In this document: piece after piece, positions 1 through 5,968 of the stretch
Position numbering within the stretch: position 1 is the first letter of the stretch
Layout: every line of letters starts with the position of its first letter
NCBI GenBank assembly: GCA_017617145.1
Contig: JAFZWX010000238.1
Coordinates: 1-6,397 of the forward strand
Direction: 5' to 3'
Source: Treponema sp.
GTDB lineage: Bacteria > Spirochaetota > Spirochaetia > Treponematales > Treponemataceae
Length of the DNA stretch: 6,397 nt
Position numbers and translations under genes: made by a program
The notes under the pieces: generated by a model
What the model was told of the DNA's origin: nothing
What the model saw: the letters and a program-made list of their open reading frames with translations, nothing else
Database searches by the model: none

Positions 1-201
1 AAGTACGGAAATAAGGTTCAAGATGTCATCACGATAGTCGCGCTCTTCGCCAGACACAGGCTTTGAATAGCCAAACGGAAAATAAACATTCAGTTTGCCA
101 TCGTTGTAACGGATGCCGACAAACTCGTCCTCTTGCTTGCGTCCATAGACGCAAACATCGCTAAGTTTCGGACGAGAATGTTTCGGTTCCAGATTAGTCA
201 T
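1..201 (-). CDS. LlaJI-like restriction subunit, N-terminal 67 codons (partial)
   Basis: The frame opens at ATG 201-199 and runs off the left edge, so only the N-terminus is visible. It begins MTNLEPKHSRPKLSDVCVYG and contains EFVGIRYNDGKLNVYFPFGY and DDILNLISVL. A short N-terminal stretch with a 'VGIR..DG...VYFP.G' pattern and a following 'DI..LISVL' helix is what I remember from LlaJI-family restriction proteins, the partners of McrB-like subunits in the LlaJI and BsuMI systems. The start overlaps the stop of the upstream GTPase gene by 8 bases (ATGACTAA), and no strong ribosome site precedes it, so translation is probably coupled. Position alone, after an McrB-like gene, would also allow an McrC-like partner. 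The likely role is target recognition and/or cleavage with the GTPase. The catalytic region lies outside the window, so the nuclease activity is inferred. Confidence 0.72.
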   Translation of the reverse strand, partial: MTNLEPKHSRPKLSDVCVYGRKQEDEFVGIRYNDGKLNVYFPFGYSKPVSGEERDYRDDILNLISVL

Positions 202-2773
202 TTACATCCGGAGAATCATTCTGAGAGGAGCCTTCAGGCGTAACCGAAGCATCTTTTTGCAATTTACTTATGCGTTCGTCTTTAAAGACCTTGAATCCAT
301 CTTTGTTGAATTTTTCAACAAGTTCTTCCAATGTCTTGATTTCACCAAATTGTGTTTTCCTATCGAACTTGAAAGCGTCATCCCAAAGGTACTTGAGCAC
401 CTTCTCGGCGAAATTATCCGACGGAGTAAAGAACCATCCTCCAAGACGTTTATCTTCCATACTAGACAAGCCGTTAGCCTGCGCGGAATCCATGATGACT
501 TCGTTTATCGCCTTGCGGAAATCTCCCCATTGAACATTCGTATCAACAGTTTCTTCGCCAGTTTCTGATTTTCGGACCATTTTTATTGTTTGCTCGTACT
601 GGTCAGCAGATTCGCCAGAATCTTTCAATTCGTTCGGGACCTGTTTCATCTCCCAGCGACGTTGGAAAGCATTGTCAAGGGTGAACACATTTTGGTCGCT
701 AGTGTTCATCGTTGCATAGATGGAAAGATTCGGCGGGAGACGGATTTGAGTATTTTCGGAAATGATTAATTTTTTTCCAGTTCGTAGAGTAACAGCCAAC
801 ATTCCAAAAGATGTTGCTCCATCTAATTCAGCTTTTTTTGTTTCTATGCAAGGATCATGTTGCGGATCTTCACTTCCATCCTGCTTTTCAGATTCAAAAG
901 TTTTAATATTACGAATATAATCGCAGATATTTTGATTCTCTATGGAATAATTACTCCAGCCTGCACAATATTCATTTTCACCGAATCCCGGTTCCTTCGG
1001 TTCTTTCCCTGGTTCAATTCTATCTAAAAGTTGAAATAAATCGCCAAAAATAGCCGATGCATTTCCACGATTAATTTCTTCAATGATTAGGAAGAAATCC
1101 TTATTGGGATTCAAATAAGCCCTTCTCAAAATTTTTGCAAAAGGACCAGGGGTAAACTTGTAAGAAACTCGTTCTCCCGGAATAACAACAGGAAGTATTT
1201 GACCCACAAAATCGGCATTCGTATAATCAGGATGAAATACGACCCTAGAAACTCTCCACTCACGTTCTTTTTTGCTTTTTACTTTAGAATTTATCTTAGA
1301 ATCAATTTCGAAACTTTTCCCACTACCAGGGACACCGTAGTAGATGATTTGAGATGAAGTGAAAGGATCAAAACTTTGTGTAGGTTTTGCTTCAGATATA
1401 ATTTCTACAAGTTCACCAATGTCATTTTTAAATATAGAATCATCAGTAAGTTTAACATATAGGCATATATCTTCTTCTGAATCTAAAATTTCTTTTGTTT
1501 TAGCATTGCTATAAGGTTTGTTAGGAATCGTTTCTTCAGCATTGCACAAATGCCACTTGTTTTTTGTTTTAATCGTTAATTCTATTTTTTCACGATACAA
1601 ATCGAATCTATCGTTATAGAAGCACGCAAAGAGCGTGTCATCATCGAGAGCGATAATGCAGCCATTTAAAATAATTACTCTAGTACCATTACTATCAACA
1701 ACAATTTGCAATTTCCTTTCACATGCGTAATCTTCTAAATCTTGCTGCCATGGAGAGCAACCATCTTTATGTGGCATATCATCCAAAAATTTATCATAAT
1801 GGTTAAGAGCGGTAACAGGTCTTCCACTCTGATCATTTTCATTTATTTGGTTGAAACCATTTATTTGTTTTATGCGTTTGTATTCTTTTTTATATCCAGC
1901 GGGATTTACATACCTAAACAGATTTCCTATTTCATTGTTAGGCAAACGTTTGTCTAACCAGGACTCGCACACATCAACACAATGAGGCTTAAAATCAGCT
2001 CTTTGAGCCGTACAGTGAATAACTAGATAAAGGGAGAAAACCTTTTTTACTTGATCTTCGTTTAGTTCGTCAAAAATTAGGTCTTTTTGCTTCAAAAAAA
2101 CAGGATTATCTTCAAAATCAAGAATCGCCAAAAATTCATTTATTTTTTTCTTTACTGTTTCAGACTCCCATTTTAGAGAATCTATAGCATTTTGGCTATA
2201 AGAATTTTTTAATTGCGCCAAAAAATCTGAATAAGCAGAAGACTTTTCAGTAACATTTGAAAAACGACTTAACCAAAGAAACAGTAATGCATACTTATTA
2301 TCATCCGCTCCAAGATAATCTGTGCTATTGGCGAAACTATCATAAGCCTCATTCACCACGCCAATACAGCGTTTTTTACATTCTAATAGTGCAGGAAATC
2401 TTGATGGGAAAGGAATTGGATTCTCCGAGTTTTTCGATGCGCTAACCGAATTTGTACTAAAAAAATTGCTTCCAACATTAAAATCTTTACTATTCCCATA
2501 TATTGAAAATAGATCTTTTGTATAAAAAGGGTTTGTTTCTTGAGAATTTGAAAGTCGAACAACATTAGCAACACACAATATGAAATTGATTTTATCCTCT
2601 CGATTTTCAGTATCACAGGAATGCCCGAATTTTTTTGCAAACTCATCCATAGCAAAAAAATACTTCATTATGCTAACAAACTGAATCCGTCCCTGCTTCT
2701 GAAAATTCTTTCCTGAGTATAAATAACTCATTTGAAAGAAAAGGCTGATTATAGAATTTTTAGACAAATACAT
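194..2773 (-). CDS. McrB-like AAA+ GTPase, restriction subunit of a LlaJI-like system
   Basis: This 859-residue protein carries a C-terminal AAA+ domain of the McrB type. The P-loop GVPGSGKS is at residues 480-487, Walker B FLIIEE followed by INRGN at 561-571, and the McrB signature MNTSD at 689-693 (MNTAD in E. coli McrB), followed by LDNAFQRRW at 699-707 with the usual paired arginines. McrB proteins form rings that hydrolyse GTP and drive a partner nuclease on DNA. Residues 1 to about 465 show no motif I recognise and are probably a DNA-recognition or adaptor region. About 120 residues separate Walker B from MNTSD, roughly twice the spacing I recall in E. coli McrB, so there is an acidic insertion near 590-665. 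The start at 2773 is well supported by AAAGGAGGG ending 7 bases upstream. The gene lies between a cytosine methyltransferase and a LlaJI-like subunit, which fits a restriction operon. The 5' two thirds is noticeably AT-rich. Confidence 0.93.
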   Translation of the reverse strand: MYLSKNSIISLFFQMSYLYSGKNFQKQGRIQFVSIMKYFFAMDEFAKKFGHSCDTENREDKINFILCVANVVRLSNSQETNPFYTKDLFSIYGNSKDFNVGSNFFSTNSVSASKNSENPIPFPSRFPALLECKKRCIGVVNEAYDSFANSTDYLGADDNKYALLFLWLSRFSNVTEKSSAYSDFLAQLKNSYSQNAIDSLKWESETVKKKINEFLAILDFEDNPVFLKQKDLIFDELNEDQVKKVFSLYLVIHCTAQRADFKPHCVDVCESWLDKRLPNNEIGNLFRYVNPAGYKKEYKRIKQINGFNQINENDQSGRPVTALNHYDKFLDDMPHKDGCSPWQQDLEDYACERKLQIVVDSNGTRVIILNGCIIALDDDTLFACFYNDRFDLYREKIELTIKTKNKWHLCNAEETIPNKPYSNAKTKEILDSEEDICLYVKLTDDSIFKNDIGELVEIISEAKPTQSFDPFTSSQIIYYGVPGSGKSFEIDSKINSKVKSKKEREWRVSRVVFHPDYTNADFVGQILPVVIPGERVSYKFTPGPFAKILRRAYLNPNKDFFLIIEEINRGNASAIFGDLFQLLDRIEPGKEPKEPGFGENEYCAGWSNYSIENQNICDYIRNIKTFESEKQDGSEDPQHDPCIETKKAELDGATSFGMLAVTLRTGKKLIISENTQIRLPPNLSIYATMNTSDQNVFTLDNAFQRRWEMKQVPNELKDSGESADQYEQTIKMVRKSETGEETVDTNVQWGDFRKAINEVIMDSAQANGLSSMEDKRLGGWFFTPSDNFAEKVLKYLWDDAFKFDRKTQFGEIKTLEELVEKFNKDGFKVFKDERISKLQKDASVTPEGSSQNDSPDVND

Positions 2774-2776
2774 AAA

Positions 2777-2818
2777 CTATCCCTCCTTTAAAATTTCGGT
2801 CAATGTTTTCGCGACAAC
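2777..2818 (-). other. In-frame C-terminal tail of the methyltransferase beyond TGA
   Basis: After TGA 2821-2819 the same frame continues for 13 sense codons, VVAKTLTEILKEG, and stops at TAG 2779-2777, 3 bases before the McrB-like ATG. A helix of this kind normally follows the GNAVPP motif in C5 methyltransferases, for example in the pattern NAVPPLL..AIA. I infer that this is the original end of the gene. The TGA could be a nonsense mutation, a readthrough site or a base-call error. Confidence 0.7.
2781..2789 (-). promoter_or_regulatory. Strong Shine-Dalgarno site of the McrB-like gene
   Basis: Read on the minus strand this is AAAGGAGGG, with GGAGG ending 8 bases before ATG 2773. It is the strongest ribosome site seen here and fixes the start, ruling out the internal methionines at residues 15, 36 and 42. 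It lies inside the 13-codon in-frame tail that follows the methyltransferase TGA. Confidence 0.85.
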
Positions 2819-3988
2819 TCATCCGAGTATCGGCGGAACAGCATTACCAATGACCTTATATCTCGATTGCAAAGGAATTTTGCTAAAATCAAAATTATCA
2901 GGGAAAGACTGAATTCTTGCGATTTCACGAACGGTAAAGCGTCTATTTTCAATCGGATGTGTTATTCCGCAGTTTTCAGGCTGAGACGAGGCTGTAATCG
3001 TTCCGTTGATTTCGCCAAAAGCAAACCTTCTAAAAAATTTGGGCGAATGATATTTCTTAGGATCATCATAAATTTTCTTAAAGCGAGGCGTTAAATCCTC
3101 TGGAGGAATATCCTTCCATGATTTTCCTACACGATAGCTTTCCGGCATCTTGTCGAAATCAAATTCTTTCTTGAAGAAATTTAATGCTTTTACCCCATGT
3201 GCGCACGGGCCAATTTTCTCAATCATATTTTGAGTTGCTTTTGTGTATTCCCAATAATCTTCTTTAGGAACATCCTTCAAGATAGAGCCAAGAAGCAATT
3301 TTTCTTGCTTACCAAAAGACTCGGAGGGGATGTTTTCTTTTTGAACAAGCTCTTTTATTTTTTCAAAGTCAAACGATCCGATTTTTTTATCAACACCAAC
3401 AATCAACACACGATATCTTTTTTGTGGAACACCGTAATCGCTCGCGCAAACTAGTTGCATTGAAACATTGTAGCCAAGTTTTTCCATTCGCGCTTTAATT
3501 TCGTTTGGAACAGTTGTCTTTCCATCCGGCATTTTAGATGAAAGAATCCCTCGAACATTTTCGAACAAAAATGCCTTGGGCTTTTTCTTTTGGGAAATCT
3601 TATACTTTAGGATTCTTTCGCATTCCTCAAACAATGTGCCACGGCCATTTTTATCATTTACGCCTTTACGGTTTCCTGCGTTAGAAAAAGGCTGACAAGG
3701 GAATCCGGCAATCATAATGTCAAAATCAGGGAATTCCTCGTCCTCTATTTCACGAACATCCTTGCATATTGATTTTGCAGAGTCTTTTACAAGCAAAGCG
3801 TTGCTGTTGTAGCAGTTTACCGCATCGGAATCAAAATCATTTGCGAAAACGACATCAGTATTTAGACGCTTGTATTCTTTCCCTGAGAAAGAAAAACCAC
3901 CAAGAAAACCCAAGTCTAATCCGCCGCATCCAGAGAATAAAGACAGAACTTTTATTTTCTTTTGCGTTTGCTTTTTTGATGTCGGCAC
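2819..3988 (-). CDS. DNA (cytosine-5-)-methyltransferase
   Basis: This enzyme transfers a methyl group from S-adenosylmethionine to C5 of cytosine and should protect host sites from the adjoining restriction proteins. Numbering from the preferred GTG at 3988 (389 residues), motif I FSGCGGLDLGF is at 18-28, motif IV GFPCQPFSNAG has catalytic Cys98, motif VI is ENV at 143-145, motif VIII is QKRYR at 189-193, a target-recognition region spans about 200-340, motif IX is RRFTVREIARIQSFP near 349-363, and motif X is GNAVPP at 381-386. The GTG at 3988 has GGAG 6 bases upstream. The in-frame GTG at 4021 (11 residues longer) has its GGAG fused to the start codon and is less likely. The frame ends at TGA 2821-2819 immediately after motif X, but VVAKTLTEILKEG follows in frame, so the protein may be clipped by 13-14 residues. 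The target sequence cannot be read from the protein. Confidence 0.94.
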   Translation of the reverse strand: MPTSKKQTQKKIKVLSLFSGCGGLDLGFLGGFSFSGKEYKRLNTDVVFANDFDSDAVNCYNSNALLVKDSAKSICKDVREIEDEEFPDFDIMIAGFPCQPFSNAGNRKGVNDKNGRGTLFEECERILKYKISQKKKPKAFLFENVRGILSSKMPDGKTTVPNEIKARMEKLGYNVSMQLVCASDYGVPQKRYRVLIVGVDKKIGSFDFEKIKELVQKENIPSESFGKQEKLLLGSILKDVPKEDYWEYTKATQNMIEKIGPCAHGVKALNFFKKEFDFDKMPESYRVGKSWKDIPPEDLTPRFKKIYDDPKKYHSPKFFRRFAFGEINGTITASSQPENCGITHPIENRRFTVREIARIQSFPDNFDFSKIPLQSRYKVIGNAVPPILG

Positions 3989-3994
3989 CTTTCG

Positions 3995-3998
3995 CTCC
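3995..3998 (-). promoter_or_regulatory. Shine-Dalgarno site selecting the GTG start at 3988
   Basis: Minus-strand GGAG is separated from GTG 3988-3986 by the 6 bases CGAAAG. This spacing is normal, whereas the other in-frame GTG at 4021 shares its last base with its own GGAG. The site therefore favours the shorter protein. Confidence 0.6.
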
Positions 3999-4005
3999 GT
4001 GTTGA

Positions 4006-4022
4006 AGTGATTGAGAATCACT
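4006..4022. promoter_or_regulatory. 17-base palindrome upstream of the methyltransferase
   Basis: Perfect 7-base arms AGTGATT and AATCACT flank the spacer GAG. The element lies 18 bases upstream of the preferred GTG start and 8 bases before its ribosome site, and it covers the alternative GTG at 4021. It could be an operator for control of the restriction operon, or an mRNA hairpin in the leader. The symmetry is seen directly; the function is inferred. Confidence 0.45.
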
Positions 4023-4155
4023 CCAATTCAGGAGTCGTATCGGAGACTTTCAGACAGCGGACAAAGCAACGAACGAAAGACCGTACACTACGGCCTTTGC
4101 AAAATCGCCCAAAAGCACCCAATGCGGGCGCAATTTTGGCGCACTTCGTTTACCC

Positions 4156-4209
4156 TGTTTTCGCAGATTGAAATTGTCTAGATTCCGACTACAAAACAAG
4201 AGCAAAACC
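4156..4209 (+). repeat. Repeat copy 1, core plus stem
   Basis: The core at 4166-4192 contains TTGTCTAGATTCCGACTAC. It is matched by copy 2 at 4439-4464 with one substitution and one single-base gap. The core is enclosed by a 6-base stem, TGTTTT (4156-4161) and AAAACA (4193-4198), with 4 bases between left stem and core. The string AAGAGCAAA follows on the right, as in copy 2. It resembles a decayed dispersed repeat or a structured RNA. Confidence 0.65.
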
Positions 4210-4235
4210 CAAGTTTATTCAAGGGCCCTGCTCCT

Positions 4236-4298
4236 GCAACGAATCAATAGAAAAAGGGGCAATGAGTCGTTGCATTCATTGTAGTCGAGGCTCTAGAC
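4236..4298 (-). repeat. Inverted relative of the repeat core, with nested hairpin
   Basis: On the minus strand 4298-4279 reads GTCTAGAGCCTCGACTACAA. This matches copy 1 at 4176-4194 in the outer 7 and inner 9 bases, so the two can pair across 123 bases. Next to it, GCAACGAATCA (4236-4246) and TGAGTCGTTGC (4263-4273) form a stem of 10 pairs in 11 with a 16-base loop. No gene lies inside. Confidence 0.5.
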
Positions 4299-4425
4299 TG
4301 CCCATCAGCAAATAAATGCAAACAACTCACGCCCCATAAAGGTCGCATAGCCAAAATTGACAAACCAAAGGTTCGCCATAGGCCAAACGATACGGCACTT
4401 GCATACCGCAGACGTGAGCGTCCGC

Positions 4426-4485
4426 CTTATTCACAGCTGATTGAATTGTCTAGATTCCGGCTACGTGAATAAGAGCAAAGCTCTT
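4426..4485 (+). repeat. Repeat copy 2, core plus stem
   Basis: The core at 4439-4464 contains TTGTCTAGATTCCGGCTAC. It is enclosed by a perfect 9-base stem, CTTATTCAC (4426-4434) and GTGAATAAG (4465-4473). The stem has the same geometry as copy 1 but a different sequence: 4 bases separate left stem and core, and the right stem starts directly after CTAC. A second small hairpin, AAGAGC AAA GCTCTT, overlaps it at 4471-4485. A run of A rather than T follows on this strand, so it is not a rightward terminator. Confidence 0.65.
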
Positions 4486-4605
4486 AAAAAATCCAAGCGA
4501 CCACCACCAGCACATTCATGCCAACAGCAGCCTATGTCAATGGGAAATATAGATTTTTCCGCTGTCAAAAGGTGTCGCTGCAACCGTGAGGCAAGAAAAA
4601 AGCGC

Positions 4606-4678
4606 AAAAATGCCGATTTTGACCGGCTACGGGGGTCGATTTTCCTCAAAAATGCCGAATTTTCGCAATTTTTGCCGA
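4606..4678 (+). repeat. Three TGCCGA-centred short direct repeats
   Basis: TGCCGA occurs at 4611, 4653 and 4673 in similar contexts (AAAAATGCCGATTTT, AAAAATGCCGAATTTT, TTTTTGCCGATT). The spacings are 42 and 20 bases, close to four and two helical turns. They lie 90-160 bases upstream of the DUF1016 start and could be protein-binding sites. The repeat is plain to see; the role is unknown. Confidence 0.4.
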
Positions 4679-4679
4679 T

Positions 4680-4694
4680 TGTCATAATATGACA
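4680..4694. promoter_or_regulatory. 15-base palindrome, possible operator
   Basis: TGTCATA and TATGACA flank a single central A, giving a perfect 7+1+7 symmetry 76 bases upstream of the DUF1016 ATG. Size and symmetry suit a dimeric repressor or activator site. No clear promoter boxes could be fixed around it, so the role is inferred. Confidence 0.45.
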
Positions 4695-4731
4695 GTTGAA
4701 GAATGTATATTTGTCCGTGACTAGAAAAAGA

Positions 4732-4763
4732 CCCGCAATTTTATGCTTGTTTGCGGGAAGGAG
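4732..4763 (+). promoter_or_regulatory. Leader hairpin abutting the DUF1016 ribosome site
   Basis: CCCGCAA (4732-4738) and TTGCGGG (4751-4757) form a 7-base stem with a 12-base loop. The right arm is followed at once by AAGGAG (4758-4763), which is 6 bases from ATG 4770. The stem leaves the ribosome site just outside it. This could stabilise the leader or affect initiation; it lacks the T-run of a terminator. Confidence 0.5.
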
Positions 4764-4769
4764 CGTAAA

Positions 4770-5807
4770 ATGAAGAAAAAGACAGGAAAAGAAATAGGGC
4801 TCTATCAAGCTCAGAGCAATGGGTACAAGAATCTTGTAACGCAAATAGGCTCATTGCTGGCTGAAAGCCGAAAACAGGTGTTTCAAGTGGTGAACACTAC
4901 TCTCGTAAGAACCTATTGGCAAATAGGTCGTCATATTGTAGAATATGAACAAGGAGGCAATGCGAAAGCCCAATATGGGACAGAACTGTTGGATAAGCTT
5001 GCTAAAGACCTGACCGCGCAATATGGAAAGGGCTTCAGCCGTTCGAATTTGTTCCAAGTGAGACTTTTTTACATGAAGTTCCCAAAAATCCAAACACTGT
5101 CTGGAAAATTGAGCTGGAGTCATTATACGGAAATCATCAAGGCGGATTCCGATTTGGAAATTGGCTTTTATACGAAACAATGTGAAAATGAGAACTGGAG
5201 CGTCAGAGAACTCAAACGTCAGATGAAAAGTCTGCTGTTCCATAGGATTGCTTTGAGCAAGGACAAAAAGGGTGTACTGAAAATAAGCAAGCAAGGAGTC
5301 CAAACGCAAAAGCCTGAAGATATAGTAAAGGACCCCTACGTTCTGGAATTTCTTGGCGTAAACGAAGAACAGAAATATCTTGAAGGAGATATTGAGGAAA
5401 AGGTTGTAGCCAACTTGCAAACTTTCTTGTTGGAATTTGGTAAAGGGTTCGCTTTTATCGGGCGGCAGTACAAGATGCAAATTGGGGCCAGACAGTTCAA
5501 AGTAGATTTGGTGTTCTACAATTACAATCTCAAGTGCTTTGTCCTTATTGATTTAAAACGCGGTGAAATCGAGCATTACGACGTGGGGCAGATGAATATG
5601 TACCTGAATTTTTTCAAAAAAGAAGTTTGCGCCCAAGACGACAATCCGCCTATTGGAATCGTACTCGGAGCCTACAAAGACCAGTTACTGATGGAATACG
5701 CGATGCAGGGGATAGAGAATAATCTGTTCGTAAGCAAGTACCAACTTTATCTCCCTAAGCGCGAGGAATTGCAGGGCGAACTCGAAAGACTTCTTTCAAA
5801 AAAATGA
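4770..5807 (+). CDS. DUF1016/YhcG-type PD-(D/E)XK nuclease-like protein
   Basis: This 345-residue protein matches the two-part layout of the DUF1016 (YhcG) family. The N-terminal half (about 20-155) includes TYWQIGRHIVEYEQ near 48-61, YGKGFSRSNLFQVRLFY near 85-101 and LSWSHYTEII near 114-123. The C-terminal half has a PD-(D/E)XK-like core: VDLVFYN with Asp246, then FVLIDLKRGE with Asp261 and Lys263, then GQMNMYLNFF with Gln274. The family is often found beside restriction and mobile genes and is predicted to act on DNA; its reaction is not established to my knowledge. I chose ATG 4770 because AAGGAG lies 6 bases upstream; an ATG at 4743 in the same frame sits inside the leader hairpin. Length is normal and the end, YQLYLPKREELQ plus a short helix, is complete. 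The stop overlaps a possible ATG (ATGA) for the next frame, suggesting an operon with the RhuM-like gene. Confidence 0.93.
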   Translation: MKKKTGKEIGLYQAQSNGYKNLVTQIGSLLAESRKQVFQVVNTTLVRTYWQIGRHIVEYEQGGNAKAQYGTELLDKLAKDLTAQYGKGFSRSNLFQVRLFYMKFPKIQTLSGKLSWSHYTEIIKADSDLEIGFYTKQCENENWSVRELKRQMKSLLFHRIALSKDKKGVLKISKQGVQTQKPEDIVKDPYVLEFLGVNEEQKYLEGDIEEKVVANLQTFLLEFGKGFAFIGRQYKMQIGARQFKVDLVFYNYNLKCFVLIDLKRGEIEHYDVGQMNMYLNFFKKEVCAQDDNPPIGIVLGAYKDQLLMEYAMQGIENNLFVSKYQLYLPKREELQGELERLLSKK

Positions 5808-5858
5808 GCGATTCTCAATGCATTTTCCGAAAAAGAACTTGAAAAAAGCCAATCTGTG

Positions 5859-5885
5859 AGAAAAATCGGAAATTCCGATTTTTCT
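5859..5885. repeat. 27-base perfect palindrome, possible terminator
   Basis: Arms AGAAAAATCGGAA and TTCCGATTTTTCT flank a single A. The right arm carries a T-run and the element starts 52 bases after the DUF1016 stop, so it could end transcription in both directions. Against that, the stem is AT-rich and the central spacing leaves little room for a loop. Confidence 0.55.
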
Positions 5886-5895
5886 ACAAGCCCCA

Positions 5896-5924
5896 CGAAC
5901 TGTCAAGGAATACTTGACAGTTCG
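5896..5924. repeat. 12-base perfect hairpin at the RhuM 5' end
   Basis: CGAACTGTCAAG (5896-5907) and CTTGACAGTTCG (5913-5924) are fully complementary around the loop GAATA. The second TGA of the RhuM frame (5915-5917) lies in the right arm. It may be a regulatory hairpin or the result of a template-switch event. Confidence 0.6.
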
Positions 5925-5968
5925 AAGTTCGCGTCGAAAACGAGACCGTCTGGCTTACGCAGGCGCAG

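Larger units (their letters stand above)
4023..4679. other. Non-coding spacer between the divergent gene groups
   Basis: I found no open frame with protein-like content or a good ribosome site on either strand, and no tRNA or rRNA. What it holds is a set of repeats and inverted repeats, listed separately: two variable-stem repeats, an inverted relative with a nested hairpin, and the TGCCGA series near its right end. A small hairpin CCGTA/TACGG lies at 4081-4093. Promoters for both groups must lie in or near this stretch, but I could not place -35 and -10 boxes with confidence. Confidence 0.6.
5804..5968 (+). pseudogene. Interrupted 5' part of the RhuM-family reading frame
   Basis: The RhuM frame can be followed leftwards to ATG 5804, which overlaps the DUF1016 stop as ATGA. 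On this path it meets TGA at 5840-5842 and 5915-5917. Between the stops it reads KKPICEKNRKFRFFYKPHEL and then SRNT. After the second stop comes QFEVRVENETVWLTQAQ, whose VENETVWLTQAQMAELF part is the conserved start of RhuM-family proteins. An aromatic-Tyr pair some 20 residues before ETVWL is also usual in the family, so FFYKPHEL may be genuine. Between the second stop and 5969 there is no usable start codon. This part is therefore mutated, or the gene relies on something unusual to be read. Confidence 0.55.

Noticed and set aside
4156..4485. CRISPR array
   Set aside because: Only two direct copies about 270 bases apart, no regular spacers and no Cas genes.
4156..4485. Classical integron attC sites
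   Set aside because: The GTTRRRY and RYYYAAC boxes expected at the ends are not present, and there is no cassette gene between the copies. The fold is noted but the label is not supported.
4471..4491. Intrinsic terminator at AAGAGC AAA GCTCTT
   Set aside because: The stem is short and is followed by A on the plus strand; on the minus strand the T-run comes before the stem, so neither direction fits.
4441..4692. Open frame of 83 codons on the plus strand in the spacer
   Set aside because: The translation is rich in Lys, Arg and Cys, starts within repeat copy 2, has no ribosome site and covers the TGCCGA repeats.
4461..4844. Open frame of 127 codons on the minus strand
   Set aside because: It runs into the DUF1016 start on the other strand, has no ribosome site and its hydrophobic appearance comes from the complement of lysine-rich codons.
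4851..5480. Open frame of 209 codons on the minus strand
   Set aside because: It lies wholly opposite the DUF1016 gene, whose motifs are unmistakable, so it is a reverse-strand shadow.
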